This document shows positions 15,820 to 23,758 of a stretch of DNA of 64,000 bases, piece by piece. The DNA comes from Caproicibacter sp046707225. GTDB taxonomy: Bacteria > Bacillota > Clostridia > Oscillospirales > Acutalibacteraceae. The notes beneath the pieces were generated by a model. That model worked only from the letters and a program-made list of their open reading frames with translations. It ran no database searches and had not been told where the DNA came from. Numbering within the stretch: position 1 is the first letter of the stretch; every line of letters starts with the position of its first letter. The stretch lies in the NCBI RefSeq assembly GCF_046707225.1, contig NZ_JBJKOP010000040.1:62001-126000 (forward strand), read 5' to 3'. Position numbers and translations under genes: made by a program.

Positions 15820-16842
15820 ATGAGATACGATTCACCGTACGGCCCTTTCGGGCCATATGGAGACCCGCGTTACTATATGGCCGTACAGGAAGAAAAAAAG
15901 CAGATCCGCCGCGAGTCCAACCGCCTTGGCTGGACCGCGTTTCTCGGCATCTTTCTGCTGGCTGTAATCCCGTTAATCGGAGTGCTGTATTTTCACATGC
16001 TGCAGCCGTACCAGCCAGGGATACAGGAATTCGGCGGAGTAAACCCGGTGATGTTTTATCTGATCAACGCGCTGGGTTATGTGCTGGGGCTGTCCGCCCC
16101 CGTGTTGATCTATTTTGCGCTGCGCCGGATTCCTCTTTCAGTGGGAATTCCGTTTGAAAAGGCGGGCGTCCCCAAGACCCTTGCCTGTGTGTTTCTGGGC
16201 AGCGCCGGCTGCCTTCTGGCAAATTTTCCCGCCAGCATTATCGTCAACCTGGAGCAGGCCTTCGGGTTCAGCGGCAATATTCCGGACATGCCGCTGAACG
16301 ACAACCCCGCCGTGCTGGCCCTGTATGTTCTGAGCATTGCGGTGATCCCCCCGATTGTGGAGGAAATGATGTTCCGCGGCATGATCCTTCAAGGGCTGCG
16401 CCGTTTCGGCAACGGGTTCGCGGTTTTCGCTTCCGCGGCACTGTTCGGCCTTTACCACGGCAATCTGGCACAGTCGGTTTTTGCGTTTCTTTGCGGACTG
16501 GTTCTGGGCTTTGTCGTCATTCGTACCAATTCGCTCCTTCCGTCCATCCTGATTCACGCGCTCAACAATCTGGCGGCGGTTGTCCTTGAATTTGTCGAAC
16601 GGTACCGGGGAACCGGGGTCGCGGTGACGGTCGGCAATTACAGGGCGGGTGCTCTGCTCGTGCTTGGCCTGCTGTCCCTGATTTATCTGTTAATTCGGGA
16701 CAGAAACTTTTTCCGTACGGGAGCTTCCGTCTCTCCGCTTCGTTTTTCCCAGAAGATTGGCGCTCTGTTTTCAAATTCGGGTGTGATCATGCTGACGATT
16801 TACGCGGTGGCCGCTTCCATCTATGTGTTAACGGGGACTTGA
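15820..16842 (+). CDS. CPBP-family (Abi/CaaX-like) intramembrane metalloprotease
   Basis: The protein has 340 residues and about eight hydrophobic segments. The three family motifs are visible: PPIVEEMMFRGMIL (EExxxR, about residues 175-188), FGLYHGN (about 208) and ILIHALNN (about 245). These residues bind the zinc and activate water in the Rce1-like fold. The Tyr- and Gly-rich N-terminus (MRYDSPYGPFGPYGDPRYYM) is cytoplasmic. Members process membrane proteins or act in bacteriocin self-immunity; the substrate here is unknown. GGGAG precedes the ATG, and an extended -10 (TGTGATATAAT) at 15761-15771 is the likely promoter. tadA follows after three bases. Confidence 0.88.
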   Translation: MRYDSPYGPFGPYGDPRYYMAVQEEKKQIRRESNRLGWTAFLGIFLLAVIPLIGVLYFHMLQPYQPGIQEFGGVNPVMFYLINALGYVLGLSAPVLIYFALRRIPLSVGIPFEKAGVPKTLACVFLGSAGCLLANFPASIIVNLEQAFGFSGNIPDMPLNDNPAVLALYVLSIAVIPPIVEEMMFRGMILQGLRRFGNGFAVFASAALFGLYHGNLAQSVFAFLCGLVLGFVVIRTNSLLPSILIHALNNLAAVVLEFVERYRGTGVAVTVGNYRAGALLVLGLLSLIYLLIRDRNFFRTGASVSPLRFSQKIGALFSNSGVIMLTIYAVAASIYVLTGT

Positions 16843-16845
16843 GCC

Positions 16846-17295
16846 ATGAGGACCGATGAGGATTTTATGCGCGAGGCCATCCGCCTGGCACGGGAGGCCG
16901 GGGCAGAGGGAGAGGTTCCGGTCGGGGCTGTCGTGGTGCGCGACGGCGAGGTGATCGCACACGGCAGGAACCGGAGGGAAAACGGCAAAAATGCCCTTTG
17001 CCACGCCGAATTGGAAGCGATCGACGGAGCCTGCCGAGCGTTGGGCGGATGGCGGCTGTGGCAGTGTGAACTGTTCGTAACGCTGGAACCGTGCCCGATG
17101 TGCGCCGGGGCGATCATTAATTCCCGTCTGCGGCGCGTCGTGTTCGGCGCGCGCGACCCGAAAGCGGGTTCCTGCGGATCTGTGGTCAACCTGTTCGAGT
17201 TGCCGTATAACCACAAGCCGGAGCTGACGGAGGGTGTTCTCAGGGAGGAATGCTCCGCTCTTCTCACTGATTTTTTTCGGCGGCTTAGGAAATAG
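16846..17295 (+). CDS. tadA: tRNA-specific adenosine deaminase TadA
   Basis: The protein has 149 residues. It converts adenosine 34 to inosine in tRNA-Arg(ACG). The zinc site is complete: H53 in CHAELEAID, with the catalytic Glu55, and C83/C86 in PCPMCAGAI. The opening MRTDEDFMREAIRLAREAG and the GSVVNLFELPYNHKPELTEGVL region are typical. The ATG is three bases after the CPBP stop, so translation is probably coupled. Confidence 0.95.
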   Translation: MRTDEDFMREAIRLAREAGAEGEVPVGAVVVRDGEVIAHGRNRRENGKNALCHAELEAIDGACRALGGWRLWQCELFVTLEPCPMCAGAIINSRLRRVVFGARDPKAGSCGSVVNLFELPYNHKPELTEGVLREECSALLTDFFRRLRK

Positions 17296-17331
17296 ATCCG
17301 GGCAAAATTGAATGGGAAAGGAATCTGTTCC

Positions 17332-17868
17332 ATGACTGAGCTGGTTGATTTGTTTTTCACTTTCTCCAAAATCGGCGTGCTGACCTTCGGCGGGGGGTAC
17401 GCCATGCTTCCGATTCTGCAGAGGGAGATTGTTGAAGATAAAAAGTGGGCCGAGGACAGCGAACTGGCGGATTACTTTGCAATCGGGCAGTGTACGCCCG
17501 GAATTATCGCGGTGAACACGGCGACGTTTATCGGATGCAAGCGAAAGGGAATCGCGGGCGGCATCGTCGCGACGCTGGGGCTGGTGTTTCCCGCTCTGAT
17601 CATCATCACGGTCATTGCGGCGTTCCTTCGCAATTTTGCCGACCTTCAGCCGGTCAAAGACGCTTTCGCGGCCGTGCGAGTCTGCGTCTGCGTTTTGATT
17701 CTCAACGCCGTGATCAAACTGGGCAAAAGCTCCGTGAAGGATACGGTCACGCTGATCATCTTTCTCTGCGTTTTTCTGCTCTCCTTTTTCACGAATTACT
17801 CCCCGATTCTCTGGGTTGTGCTTGCCGCCGCGGCCGGAATCCTTGTGAAAGGCGGGCGCAGCGCATGA
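17332..17868 (+). CDS. chrA: Chromate transporter, first half-size subunit
   Basis: The protein has 178 residues and is a short-chain ChrA (CHR family) half transporter. Markers are FFTFSKIGVLTFGGGYAMLP at residues 7-26 and YFAIGQCTPGIIAVNTATFIG at about 48-68. Five to six hydrophobic segments are visible. The ATG at 17332 is chosen for GGGAAAGG upstream; a TTG at 17308 is less well placed. It overlaps the second half by four bases (ATGA). The two halves are expected to form an antiparallel heterodimer that exports chromate or a related oxyanion. Confidence 0.9.
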   Translation: MTELVDLFFTFSKIGVLTFGGGYAMLPILQREIVEDKKWAEDSELADYFAIGQCTPGIIAVNTATFIGCKRKGIAGGIVATLGLVFPALIIITVIAAFLRNFADLQPVKDAFAAVRVCVCVLILNAVIKLGKSSVKDTVTLIIFLCVFLLSFFTNYSPILWVVLAAAAGILVKGGRSA

Positions 17869-18434
17869 TTTATCTGAAACTGTTTTACGAGTTTGCGAAG
17901 ATCGGTCTTTTCTCCGTCGGCGGCGGGCTCGCGACCCTGCCGTTCTTAACGGATCTTGGGAACAGCACGGGCTGGTTTACTCCGGCGGATCTAGCGAACA
18001 TGCTCGCGATTTCGGAATCGACGCCCGGGGCGATCGGCGTCAACATGGCGACCTATGTCGGCTTTCACGTGGCGTCTTTGCCCGGCGCGGCGGTTGCGAC
18101 GCTGGGGCTGGTGACCCCTTCCGTCGCGGTGATCCTGGTCATCGCCCATATGCTGAAGCGGTTCCAGCAGAACCGTTATGTCCAGAACGCGTTTTACGCT
18201 TTGCGCCCGGCTTCGACCGGGCTGATCGCCGCGGCGGGGATGGGCGTTGTAAGCATCTCGATTCTGACGCTGAGCGATTATTCGCAGACGGGGAATCTGC
18301 TGAATCTGGTAAACTGGAAAGCACTTGTGCTCGCGGTCGCTCTGTTTTTCGCCATGAAAAAAATCAAATGGCATCCCGCGGCGTTTATCGCGATTTCCGC
18401 CGTGATCGGGATTGTGTTCCATTTCGGAAGCTGA
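17865..18434 (+). CDS. chrA: Chromate transporter, second half-size subunit
   Basis: The protein has 189 residues, homologous in plan to the preceding gene: LFYEFAKIGLFSVGGGLATL at residues 5-24 and MLAISESTPGAIGVNMATYVG at about 46-66. The start ATG overlaps the first half's stop (ATGA), so the two are translationally coupled and made in equal amounts. Tandem half genes of this type are the common chr arrangement in Firmicutes. Hairpins at 18455-18575 follow. Confidence 0.9.
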   Translation: MIYLKLFYEFAKIGLFSVGGGLATLPFLTDLGNSTGWFTPADLANMLAISESTPGAIGVNMATYVGFHVASLPGAAVATLGLVTPSVAVILVIAHMLKRFQQNRYVQNAFYALRPASTGLIAAAGMGVVSISILTLSDYSQTGNLLNLVNWKALVLAVALFFAMKKIKWHPAAFIAISAVIGIVFHFGS

Positions 18435-18454
18435 GCCGTCCGAAAGGATAAGGG

Positions 18455-18575
18455 ATTGTTGCAAAAATGCGTCTTGAATGGGCTGAAAAGTCCATTTCAA
18501 GGCGCATTTTCTTGCATTTTGGGGGTTTGTTTTTTATAATTTGCTATTGCAAATTCGTTTTGCAACACCCCCGGG
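18455..18575. repeat. Nested inverted repeats, terminator or MITE-like remnant
   Basis: GTTGCAAAA at about 18458 recurs inverted as TTTTGCAAC at about 18557. Inside lie a 20-position imperfect hairpin (AAAATGCGTCTTGAA against TTCAAGGCGCATTTT) and AATTTGC/GCAAATT. The first hairpin could terminate the chr operon. The outer matching ends give the look of a small decayed inverted-repeat element. Confidence 0.5.
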
Positions 18576-18591
18576 CTGTGCCGAGGGGTAA

Positions 18592-18927
18592 CTATTCTTT
18601 CCGAGTAAACTCCTGATCATCCAGGTAAAGGGTATTCCCGTCGACCCGAAAATCATAGGTCTCTTTCACGGTTTTGATCACAACTTTATACTCAATGGTA
18701 ATCTGCGAACCCTCTATGCTATAAGTTCCCTGAAAGGAGCCGAGGGTCAGCGCCTCGATTTTCATCGTCCCGTCGGAATTGAAGCGGTATTCCGTCAGGC
18801 CGTACGAATCTTTCCAGCGGCCCGTGAGGTTATCCGGCTCCGAGGGCGGGGCGGGCTTGCATCCGGCCAAGGCTATCAATAATACCGCCAGCAAAATCGC
18901 CGGCATCACTCGCTTCAAAAGGATCAC
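18592..18927 (-). CDS. Small lipoprotein, DUF5640-like
   Basis: The protein has 111 residues. Residues 1-23 are a signal peptide with lipobox LAGC. The mature part contains a lipocalin-like strand pattern seen in DUF5640-type proteins: LTGRWKDSYGLTEYRFNSDG, QGTYSIEGSQITIEY and DFRVDGNTLYLDDQEF. A GGAGAGTGATC site precedes the ATG. It is a monocistronic minus-strand gene and its role is unknown. Confidence 0.7.
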   Translation of the reverse strand: MILLKRVMPAILLAVLLIALAGCKPAPPSEPDNLTGRWKDSYGLTEYRFNSDGTMKIEALTLGSFQGTYSIEGSQITIEYKVVIKTVKETYDFRVDGNTLYLDDQEFTRKE

Positions 18928-18996
18928 TCTCCCCGTTATTCAGAAAAATGGTAGCATTCCCTTTTGTGTAAAACCTGTCATTTTCCGCCGTTTCAC

Positions 18997-19440
18997 TTAT
19001 TTTTCAAAGCGCAGGCCGACCACCCGGCGGGGCAGGCCGGAAAGCAGTGCGATCTGCTCCTGCGTCAGGGGGTTGTAAGTCAGGCTCCATTCTTCAAAAT
19101 TCGGGTCAATGAGCAGGCAGGCGGCGAAAAAGTCCGCTTCTCTTTCATAGCGGGGCGCGCACAGGTTGGTCAGGTCGGCGATGACCTGCGCGTTCAGGCC
19201 CGGATGAAGAAGCAGATGCCCCAGCTCATGGGCGCAGCAGTAGCCGCTTTCCGTTTTGGAGAGAGTCTCTTTTAATACAATGATCGGTTTTCCGGATTCG
19301 GTGCGAAAACAAAAACCGCGGACCTGCTCCGGAAGGTCCAGCCTCTGAACCTGGACCCCCATGCAGTCGCACAGGCAAAACGGAGAATTGCTCTGAAAAC
19401 GCGCGGTAATCCGGTGCGCCAGCTTTTCGATTTCGTTCAT
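18997..19440 (-). CDS. ImmA/IrrE-type metallopeptidase
   Basis: The protein has 147 residues. The zinc protease motif AHELGHLLLH is at about residues 76-85, with a further acidic ligand in YEREADFFAACLL at about 104-116. ImmA-type proteases cleave a partner XRE repressor to release a mobile element or stress operon. The ATG at 19440 has GGAGGTAAAG upstream; the longer frame overlaps the upstream gene in the wrong phase. It lies 17 bases downstream of an XRE repressor gene, the usual ImmR-ImmA pairing. Confidence 0.88.
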   Translation of the reverse strand: MNEIEKLAHRITARFQSNSPFCLCDCMGVQVQRLDLPEQVRGFCFRTESGKPIIVLKETLSKTESGYCCAHELGHLLLHPGLNAQVIADLTNLCAPRYEREADFFAACLLIDPNFEEWSLTYNPLTQEQIALLSGLPRRVVGLRFEK

Positions 19441-19457
19441 CTTTACCTCCCGGAACC

Positions 19458-19808
19458 CTATTTCTTCGGAGAAGACAGGGCGGCGGCGACCCGGATGGCG
19501 TTCGCCAGCTTTTCGCGGTCGCCGGGGCTGATCGGCGCGCCGTTGAACATCAGCCCCGGCTGGCGTTCCAGCGTGCGCGCGAAACTGTCGATGACATCCC
19601 CAACGTCGCTGGAGCGCTCCGTTTCCAACAGCTCGTCCGTGCTGCATTCCAGTACGGACGCCAGATGCGCCAGCGCCGTGCTGTCCGGCACGCGCCGCCC
19701 CTGTTCATACATGCCGACGGCCGACGGAGAGACACCCAGGCGAGCGGCAAGCTCTTTCTGCGTCATCCCGCGCTCACAGCGCAGCTGCCTGATTTTATCG
19801 TTCAGCAT
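19458..19808 (-). CDS. XRE-family repressor (ImmR-like)
   Basis: The protein has 116 residues. The helix-turn-helix is at residues 3-60: IRQLRCERGMTQKELAARLG, VSPSAVGMYEQGRRVPD. The C-terminal part (LERQPGLMFNGAPISPGDRE) looks like a small dimerisation or cleavage segment. The ATG at 19808 follows GAGGGTG by six to seven bases; a GTG three codons earlier is possible. It is in one operon with the ImmA-like protease and divergent from the operon at 20056, which it may repress. Confidence 0.85.
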   Translation of the reverse strand: MLNDKIRQLRCERGMTQKELAARLGVSPSAVGMYEQGRRVPDSTALAHLASVLECSTDELLETERSSDVGDVIDSFARTLERQPGLMFNGAPISPGDREKLANAIRVAAALSSPKK

Positions 19809-19834
19809 TTCAAACACCCTCTGCGGTTTTCTTT

Positions 19835-19863
19835 ATTTTATCACACATATCGTGTTGTTTCAA
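19835..19863 (-). promoter_or_regulatory. Promoter of the XRE/ImmA operon
   Basis: Read on the minus strand, TTGAAA and TAAAAT are separated by 17 bases. An ACACGATATGTGT inverted repeat lies in the spacer and is a likely autorepressor site. Confidence 0.65.
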
Positions 19864-19920
19864 GAAATCTTTTGCCGCCAAAAGGATGAGTCCCAAATTT
19901 GACCCTTTACTTGTAAAATA

Positions 19921-19934
19921 AGAACATGCGTTCT
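19921..19934. promoter_or_regulatory. LexA/DinR-type SOS box
   Basis: AGAACATGCGTTCT has the GAAC-N4-GTTC core and fits all but the last base of the Bacillus DinR consensus as I remember it. It lies 8 bases before the -35 of the promoter at 19943. Confidence 0.6.
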
Positions 19935-19942
19935 AAAAAGTC

Positions 19943-19971
19943 TTGAAATGATTCTGGTAAGATGCTATTCT
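19943..19971 (+). promoter_or_regulatory. Promoter of the 20056 operon
   Basis: TTGAAA and TATTCT are separated by 17 bases, 85 bases before the first start codon. The LexA-like box lies immediately upstream. Confidence 0.6.
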
Positions 19972-20055
19972 AAGTAAACAGCGGGCCGGAACGGTTTTCG
20001 TTCGGTGCAGCTCTGTACAAAACAGCTACACAAAACGTGTAGAGAAAGGAAGCAT

Positions 20056-20259
20056 ATGGACTATTGCAAATGGGGGATGGAGTATCTGCGGCAGGCGCAG
20101 AAGCTGAAAGAACATTTAAAGCCCTTGCGCAGGCAGCTGAAAAACACCTCCGGGGAGGACTGTGTTCTGCTCTGCCGGCGCATATCGATGCTCAATGAAA
20201 TGCACCTGGAGCTTTGGCGCACGGGCCGGGATCTTCTGGAAAGGGGAGACGGAGAATGA
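20056..20259 (+). CDS. Small helical protein of unknown function
   Basis: The protein has 67 residues, is rich in Lys, Arg and Leu and predicted helical: MDYCKWGMEYLRQAQKLKEH and LLCRRISMLNEMHLELWRTG. I do not recognise a family. Four cysteines are scattered without a clear metal-binding spacing. GAAAGGAAG precedes the ATG at 20056. The stop overlaps the start of the sigma-like gene (ATGA), so the two are translationally coupled; it may be a partner of that protein. Confidence 0.7.
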   Translation: MDYCKWGMEYLRQAQKLKEHLKPLRRQLKNTSGEDCVLLCRRISMLNEMHLELWRTGRDLLERGDGE

Positions 20260-20657
20260 AGCGGGGTTCCAATTTAAGCCTTGATTTGTTTGGGGACAGG
20301 CTGGATTTGAGCCAAAAGGGCTCTGACGACGGCGGCCGGCACAAGCGGATGCTCCGCACTATGATGCTTGCGGCGCAGGGCGAATTGACCGCCCGGCAGA
20401 TGGAGTGCGTGCGCCTGTGCTACGAGGAGGGGAAAGGCGTGAGTGAAATTGCGGAAGAATTGGAGCTTTCTCCCTCCACGGTGTCCCGCCACCTGAAAAA
20501 GGCGCGCCTTCGTCTGAAAAAGATCCTGCAGTACTGCTATCCTTCGCTGAATGGAGACCGCCCGTCCGCGCAAAGAGCCGCGAACGGGCGGAAAGCAGCG
20601 GTCAGTCAGCCTCCGCACTCGCAAGAACGGACAGAAGACGGTCGAACTCTTCGCTGA
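20256..20657 (+). CDS. Sigma-70 region 4-like DNA-binding protein
   Basis: The protein has 133 residues. A sigma region 4 helix-turn-helix lies at about residues 45-95: LTARQMECVRLCYEEGKGVS and EIAEELELSPSTVSRHLKKA followed by RLRLKKIL. There is no region 2, so it is probably a regulator rather than a complete sigma factor. The last 40 residues are low in order and run 56 bases into the convergent methyltransferase gene. With the LexA-like box upstream and the ImmR/ImmA pair opposite, the operon looks like a regulated stress or mobile-element remnant. Confidence 0.8.
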   Translation: MKRGSNLSLDLFGDRLDLSQKGSDDGGRHKRMLRTMMLAAQGELTARQMECVRLCYEEGKGVSEIAEELELSPSTVSRHLKKARLRLKKILQYCYPSLNGDRPSAQRAANGRKAAVSQPPHSQERTEDGRTLR

Positions 20658-21528
20658 ATTTTTTCAGCCGGATCGGCCTTCCCTCCCGGTTGCAGAAACA
20701 GTGTCCGCTTCTGCCGATTGCGCGGAGACGCCCGGTTGAAAGGTCCGTGATGCGGTAGTCGATGGTCAGCCGGACTCCCTGATACGCGGAGACCCGAACG
20801 GAAATGCGAACCGTATCGCCGAATCGCACCGGGCTTTTATACCGGCAGGAGACCTCCGTCACGGGGATCATCAGGCCGTCGTCTTCCAGCTTTTTGTAGC
20901 CCCAGCCGATCTGTTCCAGAAAATCGATGCGGGCTTCCTCCATCCATCGGATAGTATTGGAATGGTGGATGATTCCCATTTTGTCCGTTTCATAATAATT
21001 CGCTTTGCGCAGGTAGGGCGCGGGGGCGGGCGGCGAATCCGTTTTCTCAAGGGCAAGCAGGCGTTTTTTGATTTCCAGTCCCGCGGCGTAGCCGACGAGA
21101 GAGCCGTCCGCCCCGACCACGCGGTGGCACGGAATCAGGATTGCGATCGGATTTTTATTGTTTGCCATGCCGACGGCGCGGGATGCTTTCGGGTTCCCGA
21201 TCTGCTCCGCGATCTGCAGGTAACTGCGGGTTTCTCCGTAAGGGATGGTTTGCAGGGCGTCCCAGACGCGTTTTTGAAAGGCGGTTCCCTCCGGCGCGAC
21301 GGGCAGGTCGAACCCGGTTCTTTTGCCGGAGAGATATTCTTCGATTTCCTCAGCGGCGCGGTCGGTCAGCTTCGAGCGGCGAAGCTCCGCGGGTTCCAAC
21401 GCGCCGAAATGAACCATGGTAATCGCGCCTTCGGCGGACGCGACGGTTATTTTTCCGATCCGCGTCTCGTAAATACAGCAGGCTTTCTCTGATTCGACCG
21501 ACGCGGGCTTCTTTTCACTTTCCGGCAT
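20602..21528 (-). CDS. O6-methylguanine-DNA methyltransferase fused to a hot-dog acyl-CoA thioesterase
   Basis: The protein has 308 residues. Residues 15-160 are an MGMT/Ogt: the DNA-binding region YGETRSYLQIAEQIGNPKAS and the active cysteine in IPCHRVVG (C134). Residues 172-305 are a 4HBT (YbgC/FadM-like) thioesterase: YYETDKMGIIHHSNTIRWME and PVRFGDTVRISVRVSAYQGV. The single frame has no stop between domains and only a short Pro/Ala linker (SPPAPAPY). The two activities have no known pathway link that I can name. The ATG at 21528 has GGGAG-cGGTGA upstream; the longer frame to 21639 lacks a site. It is probably a two-function protein or relic of a two-gene operon. Confidence 0.88.
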   Translation of the reverse strand: MPESEKKPASVESEKACCIYETRIGKITVASAEGAITMVHFGALEPAELRRSKLTDRAAEEIEEYLSGKRTGFDLPVAPEGTAFQKRVWDALQTIPYGETRSYLQIAEQIGNPKASRAVGMANNKNPIAILIPCHRVVGADGSLVGYAAGLEIKKRLLALEKTDSPPAPAPYLRKANYYETDKMGIIHHSNTIRWMEEARIDFLEQIGWGYKKLEDDGLMIPVTEVSCRYKSPVRFGDTVRISVRVSAYQGVRLTIDYRITDLSTGRLRAIGRSGHCFCNREGRPIRLKKFSEEFDRLLSVLASAEAD

Positions 21529-21605
21529 TTTTGTCACCGCTCCCTTTATCTTTTCCCCAGTATAGCAGAAAACAGGACAATTGAAAACCGCCGCGGCGCG
21601 CAAAA

Positions 21606-21635
21606 GCGGGGCCGCTGCTTTCGCCGCGGCCCCGC
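21606..21635 (-). terminator. Terminator of the sugar transporter operon
   Basis: GCGGGGCCGC and GCGGCCCCGC form a perfect 10-bp stem around a ten-base loop, 22 bases beyond the binding-protein stop. On the minus strand it is followed by a short TTTT. Confidence 0.7.
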
Positions 21636-21656
21636 CCAAAATGGGGAGAAATTCTT

Positions 21657-22646
21657 TTAGCTGATTTTATCTTTTGTCAGAACGGAAACGCCGGTATCCA
21701 CATCTTTGTTTTCAATGGTCTGGCCGGAAAGAACGGCGACCGCCGCTTTCATGCCTTCATAGCCCATGACTTCCGGATTCTGCGCCATGGTGCAGAGCAG
21801 GGAACCATCCTTGATCAGTGAATAAATGGAGTCGGATTTATCAAATCCAACGCCGACCAGGTCGCTCTTGCCGGAGCCTTTGATCGCGTTGCCTACGCCG
21901 ACGGTGCAGCCTTCGTTGGCGCCGAAGAGCCCGACCGCGCCCTGCGTGATGTAGTTGTCCGCGATATCCTGCGATTTTGCCGCGTCGCCCTCGCTGTACT
22001 GGGTTGCGAGAAGTTCATACCCTTTGCCGTCAAAGGCGGAACGGAATCCTTTTTCACGCGCGACGGTGGAAGCGGTGGCGGAGTTTACGTTCACAACACC
22101 GATTTTGCCGCTCGTTTTACCGGCTTTCTGAAGTGCCTCAAGCATTTGCTCGCCGGCCTGTTTGCCCGCCGCCTCATTGTTCGTCGCAAAGGTGGCTTCG
22201 CCCTCTGTCTTCGCGGCGGAATCCACGTAGATGATTTTGATTCCCTTGGATTTTGCGTCCTCCAGAGCGGAGGTGATGGCATCCGGGCCGTTGGCCGCAA
22301 TCAGGATTGCGTCGGCGTTGTCGGCAATCGCGGTGTTGACGCGTTCAATCTGCTGCGCGTCGTCCTTTTTGTCGGGAGCCAGCCACTTGTAGTCGACATT
22401 GTTGAGCTCCGCGACTGCTTTTTTGCACCCCTTATCGACCGAAACCCAGTGCTGGTCGATGCTGTCCATGGTGATGAGAATTACTTTGTGGTTTTTTTCA
22501 CCCGCGGCCTGGCTTGATGCGGCCCCCGCGGAAGAACCCGATTCGCCGCCCGCGGCAGAAGCGGACTGCGACCCCTGGCTGCAGCCGGCTGCCGCGCCGA
22601 GAATCATGACTGAGGATAAAAAAGCTGCCAACAGTTTCTTTTTCAT
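21657..22646 (-). CDS. Sugar ABC transporter substrate-binding lipoprotein (RbsB-like)
   Basis: The protein has 329 residues. A lipoprotein signal (AAGC, Cys at about 22) and an Ala/Ser/Gly-rich linker precede a Peripla_BP_4 (ribose/galactose type) fold: VILITMDSIDQHWVSVDKGC, IADNADAILIAANGPDAI, IKIIYVDSAAKTEGEATFAT, GAVGLFGANEGCTVGVGNAI and LVGVGFDKSDSIYSLIKDGS. It captures a monosaccharide outside the membrane for the permease and ATPase encoded upstream. It is the last gene of the minus-strand operon and ends at a strong hairpin. The exact sugar cannot be read from the sequence. Confidence 0.92.
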   Translation of the reverse strand: MKKKLLAAFLSSVMILGAAAGCSQGSQSASAAGGESGSSAGAASSQAAGEKNHKVILITMDSIDQHWVSVDKGCKKAVAELNNVDYKWLAPDKKDDAQQIERVNTAIADNADAILIAANGPDAITSALEDAKSKGIKIIYVDSAAKTEGEATFATNNEAAGKQAGEQMLEALQKAGKTSGKIGVVNVNSATASTVAREKGFRSAFDGKGYELLATQYSEGDAAKSQDIADNYITQGAVGLFGANEGCTVGVGNAIKGSGKSDLVGVGFDKSDSIYSLIKDGSLLCTMAQNPEVMGYEGMKAAVAVLSGQTIENKDVDTGVSVLTKDKIS

Positions 22647-22692
22647 ACAATAAAACCTCCCTGTTTTTATGATTTAAAGCGGTTGCTTTAAA

Positions 22693-23727
22693 TTATTTGG
22701 CCGAACTGACCTGAATGGGTAAAACGCGCTTTGCCTTTTTGCGGGGCTTGTTTTTGCGGATGACCACGTCGAGCAGGACGGAGATTACGACGATTGTGCC
22801 GATGACAATGTTGCGGATTGCGACGGGCGCGCCGGCAAACTGGAGCCCGTTCTGAAGCACGCCCCAGATGGAGGCGCCGACCACGGTGCCGACCAGCAGA
22901 CCCTCGCCGCCGAAGGTGGAAATCCCGCCGATGGCCGCGGCCGCGACTGCGTACATTTCATACATGTTGCCGGCGTCCATGGTTCCCATCCCCGCGATGG
23001 CACAGGTGATCAGGCCGACCACGCACGCGCAGAAGGCGCTGACAACGTAAACAATGACGGTTGTATTCACCGAATTGACGCCGGAGAGCTTTGCGGCTTC
23101 CATATTGCTGCCGATGGCGTAAATATGACGGCCGGTTCTGGTTTTGCCAAGGAGAAAGTTAAAGGCAAGAAACAGAATCACCGCAATCCAGATGGTGTTG
23201 TACAGCCCCAGGGTTTTTCCGTAGTAAAACAGGTTCCGGAATCCCTGCGCCGAGTCGCCGATCGCGTCGGTGTTATAGTTGTTGTTGACAATCTGGGCGA
23301 CCCCTCTTGCGATGGTCATGGTGCCCAGCGTTGCAATGAACGGCGGTACCTTGCACTTTGCGACCAGAGTGCCGTTTAAGACCCCGACCCCCAGACAGAT
23401 CAGGATGGTAATCATCGTCGCGGCAAAGGGAGCGACCCCTTTTGTCATCAGCGTCGCGGAGATCATGCAGCTCATGCCGACCACCGAACCGATGGAAAGG
23501 TCGATGTTTCCCGTAATCAGCACGTAGGCCTGCCCGATGCCGATGATCAGAATCGGGGCGATCTGCCGGAGCAGGTTGCCGACGTTGCGCTCGGAATAAA
23601 AGGAAGAGCTCAGCATGCTGAAGACGATGCAGAGAACGATCAGGCCGGCGGTTACGGTGACGACCTGACCGACCCCCCGAATGGACATAAACCGTTTCCA
23701 GGCGTTTTGCCTGTCTTTTGTTTCCAT
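22693..23727 (-). CDS. Sugar ABC transporter permease (RbsC-like)
   Basis: The protein has 344 residues and about nine to ten membrane segments (BPD_transp_2 family). Family blocks are LITGNIDLSIGSVVGMSCMI at about 70, FIATLGTMTIARGVAQI, and the cytoplasmic coupling region AIGSNMEAAKLSGVNSVNTT at about 205-225, followed by TFGGEGLLVGTVVGASIWGV. It forms the membrane channel of the importer as a homodimer. It sits 31 bases after the ATPase gene. Confidence 0.93.
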   Translation of the reverse strand: METKDRQNAWKRFMSIRGVGQVVTVTAGLIVLCIVFSMLSSSFYSERNVGNLLRQIAPILIIGIGQAYVLITGNIDLSIGSVVGMSCMISATLMTKGVAPFAATMITILICLGVGVLNGTLVAKCKVPPFIATLGTMTIARGVAQIVNNNYNTDAIGDSAQGFRNLFYYGKTLGLYNTIWIAVILFLAFNFLLGKTRTGRHIYAIGSNMEAAKLSGVNSVNTTVIVYVVSAFCACVVGLITCAIAGMGTMDAGNMYEMYAVAAAAIGGISTFGGEGLLVGTVVGASIWGVLQNGLQFAGAPVAIRNIVIGTIVVISVLLDVVIRKNKPRKKAKRVLPIQVSSAK

Positions 23728-23758
23728 ATTCTAATGCCCCCGTATCAATAGTTTGCAG

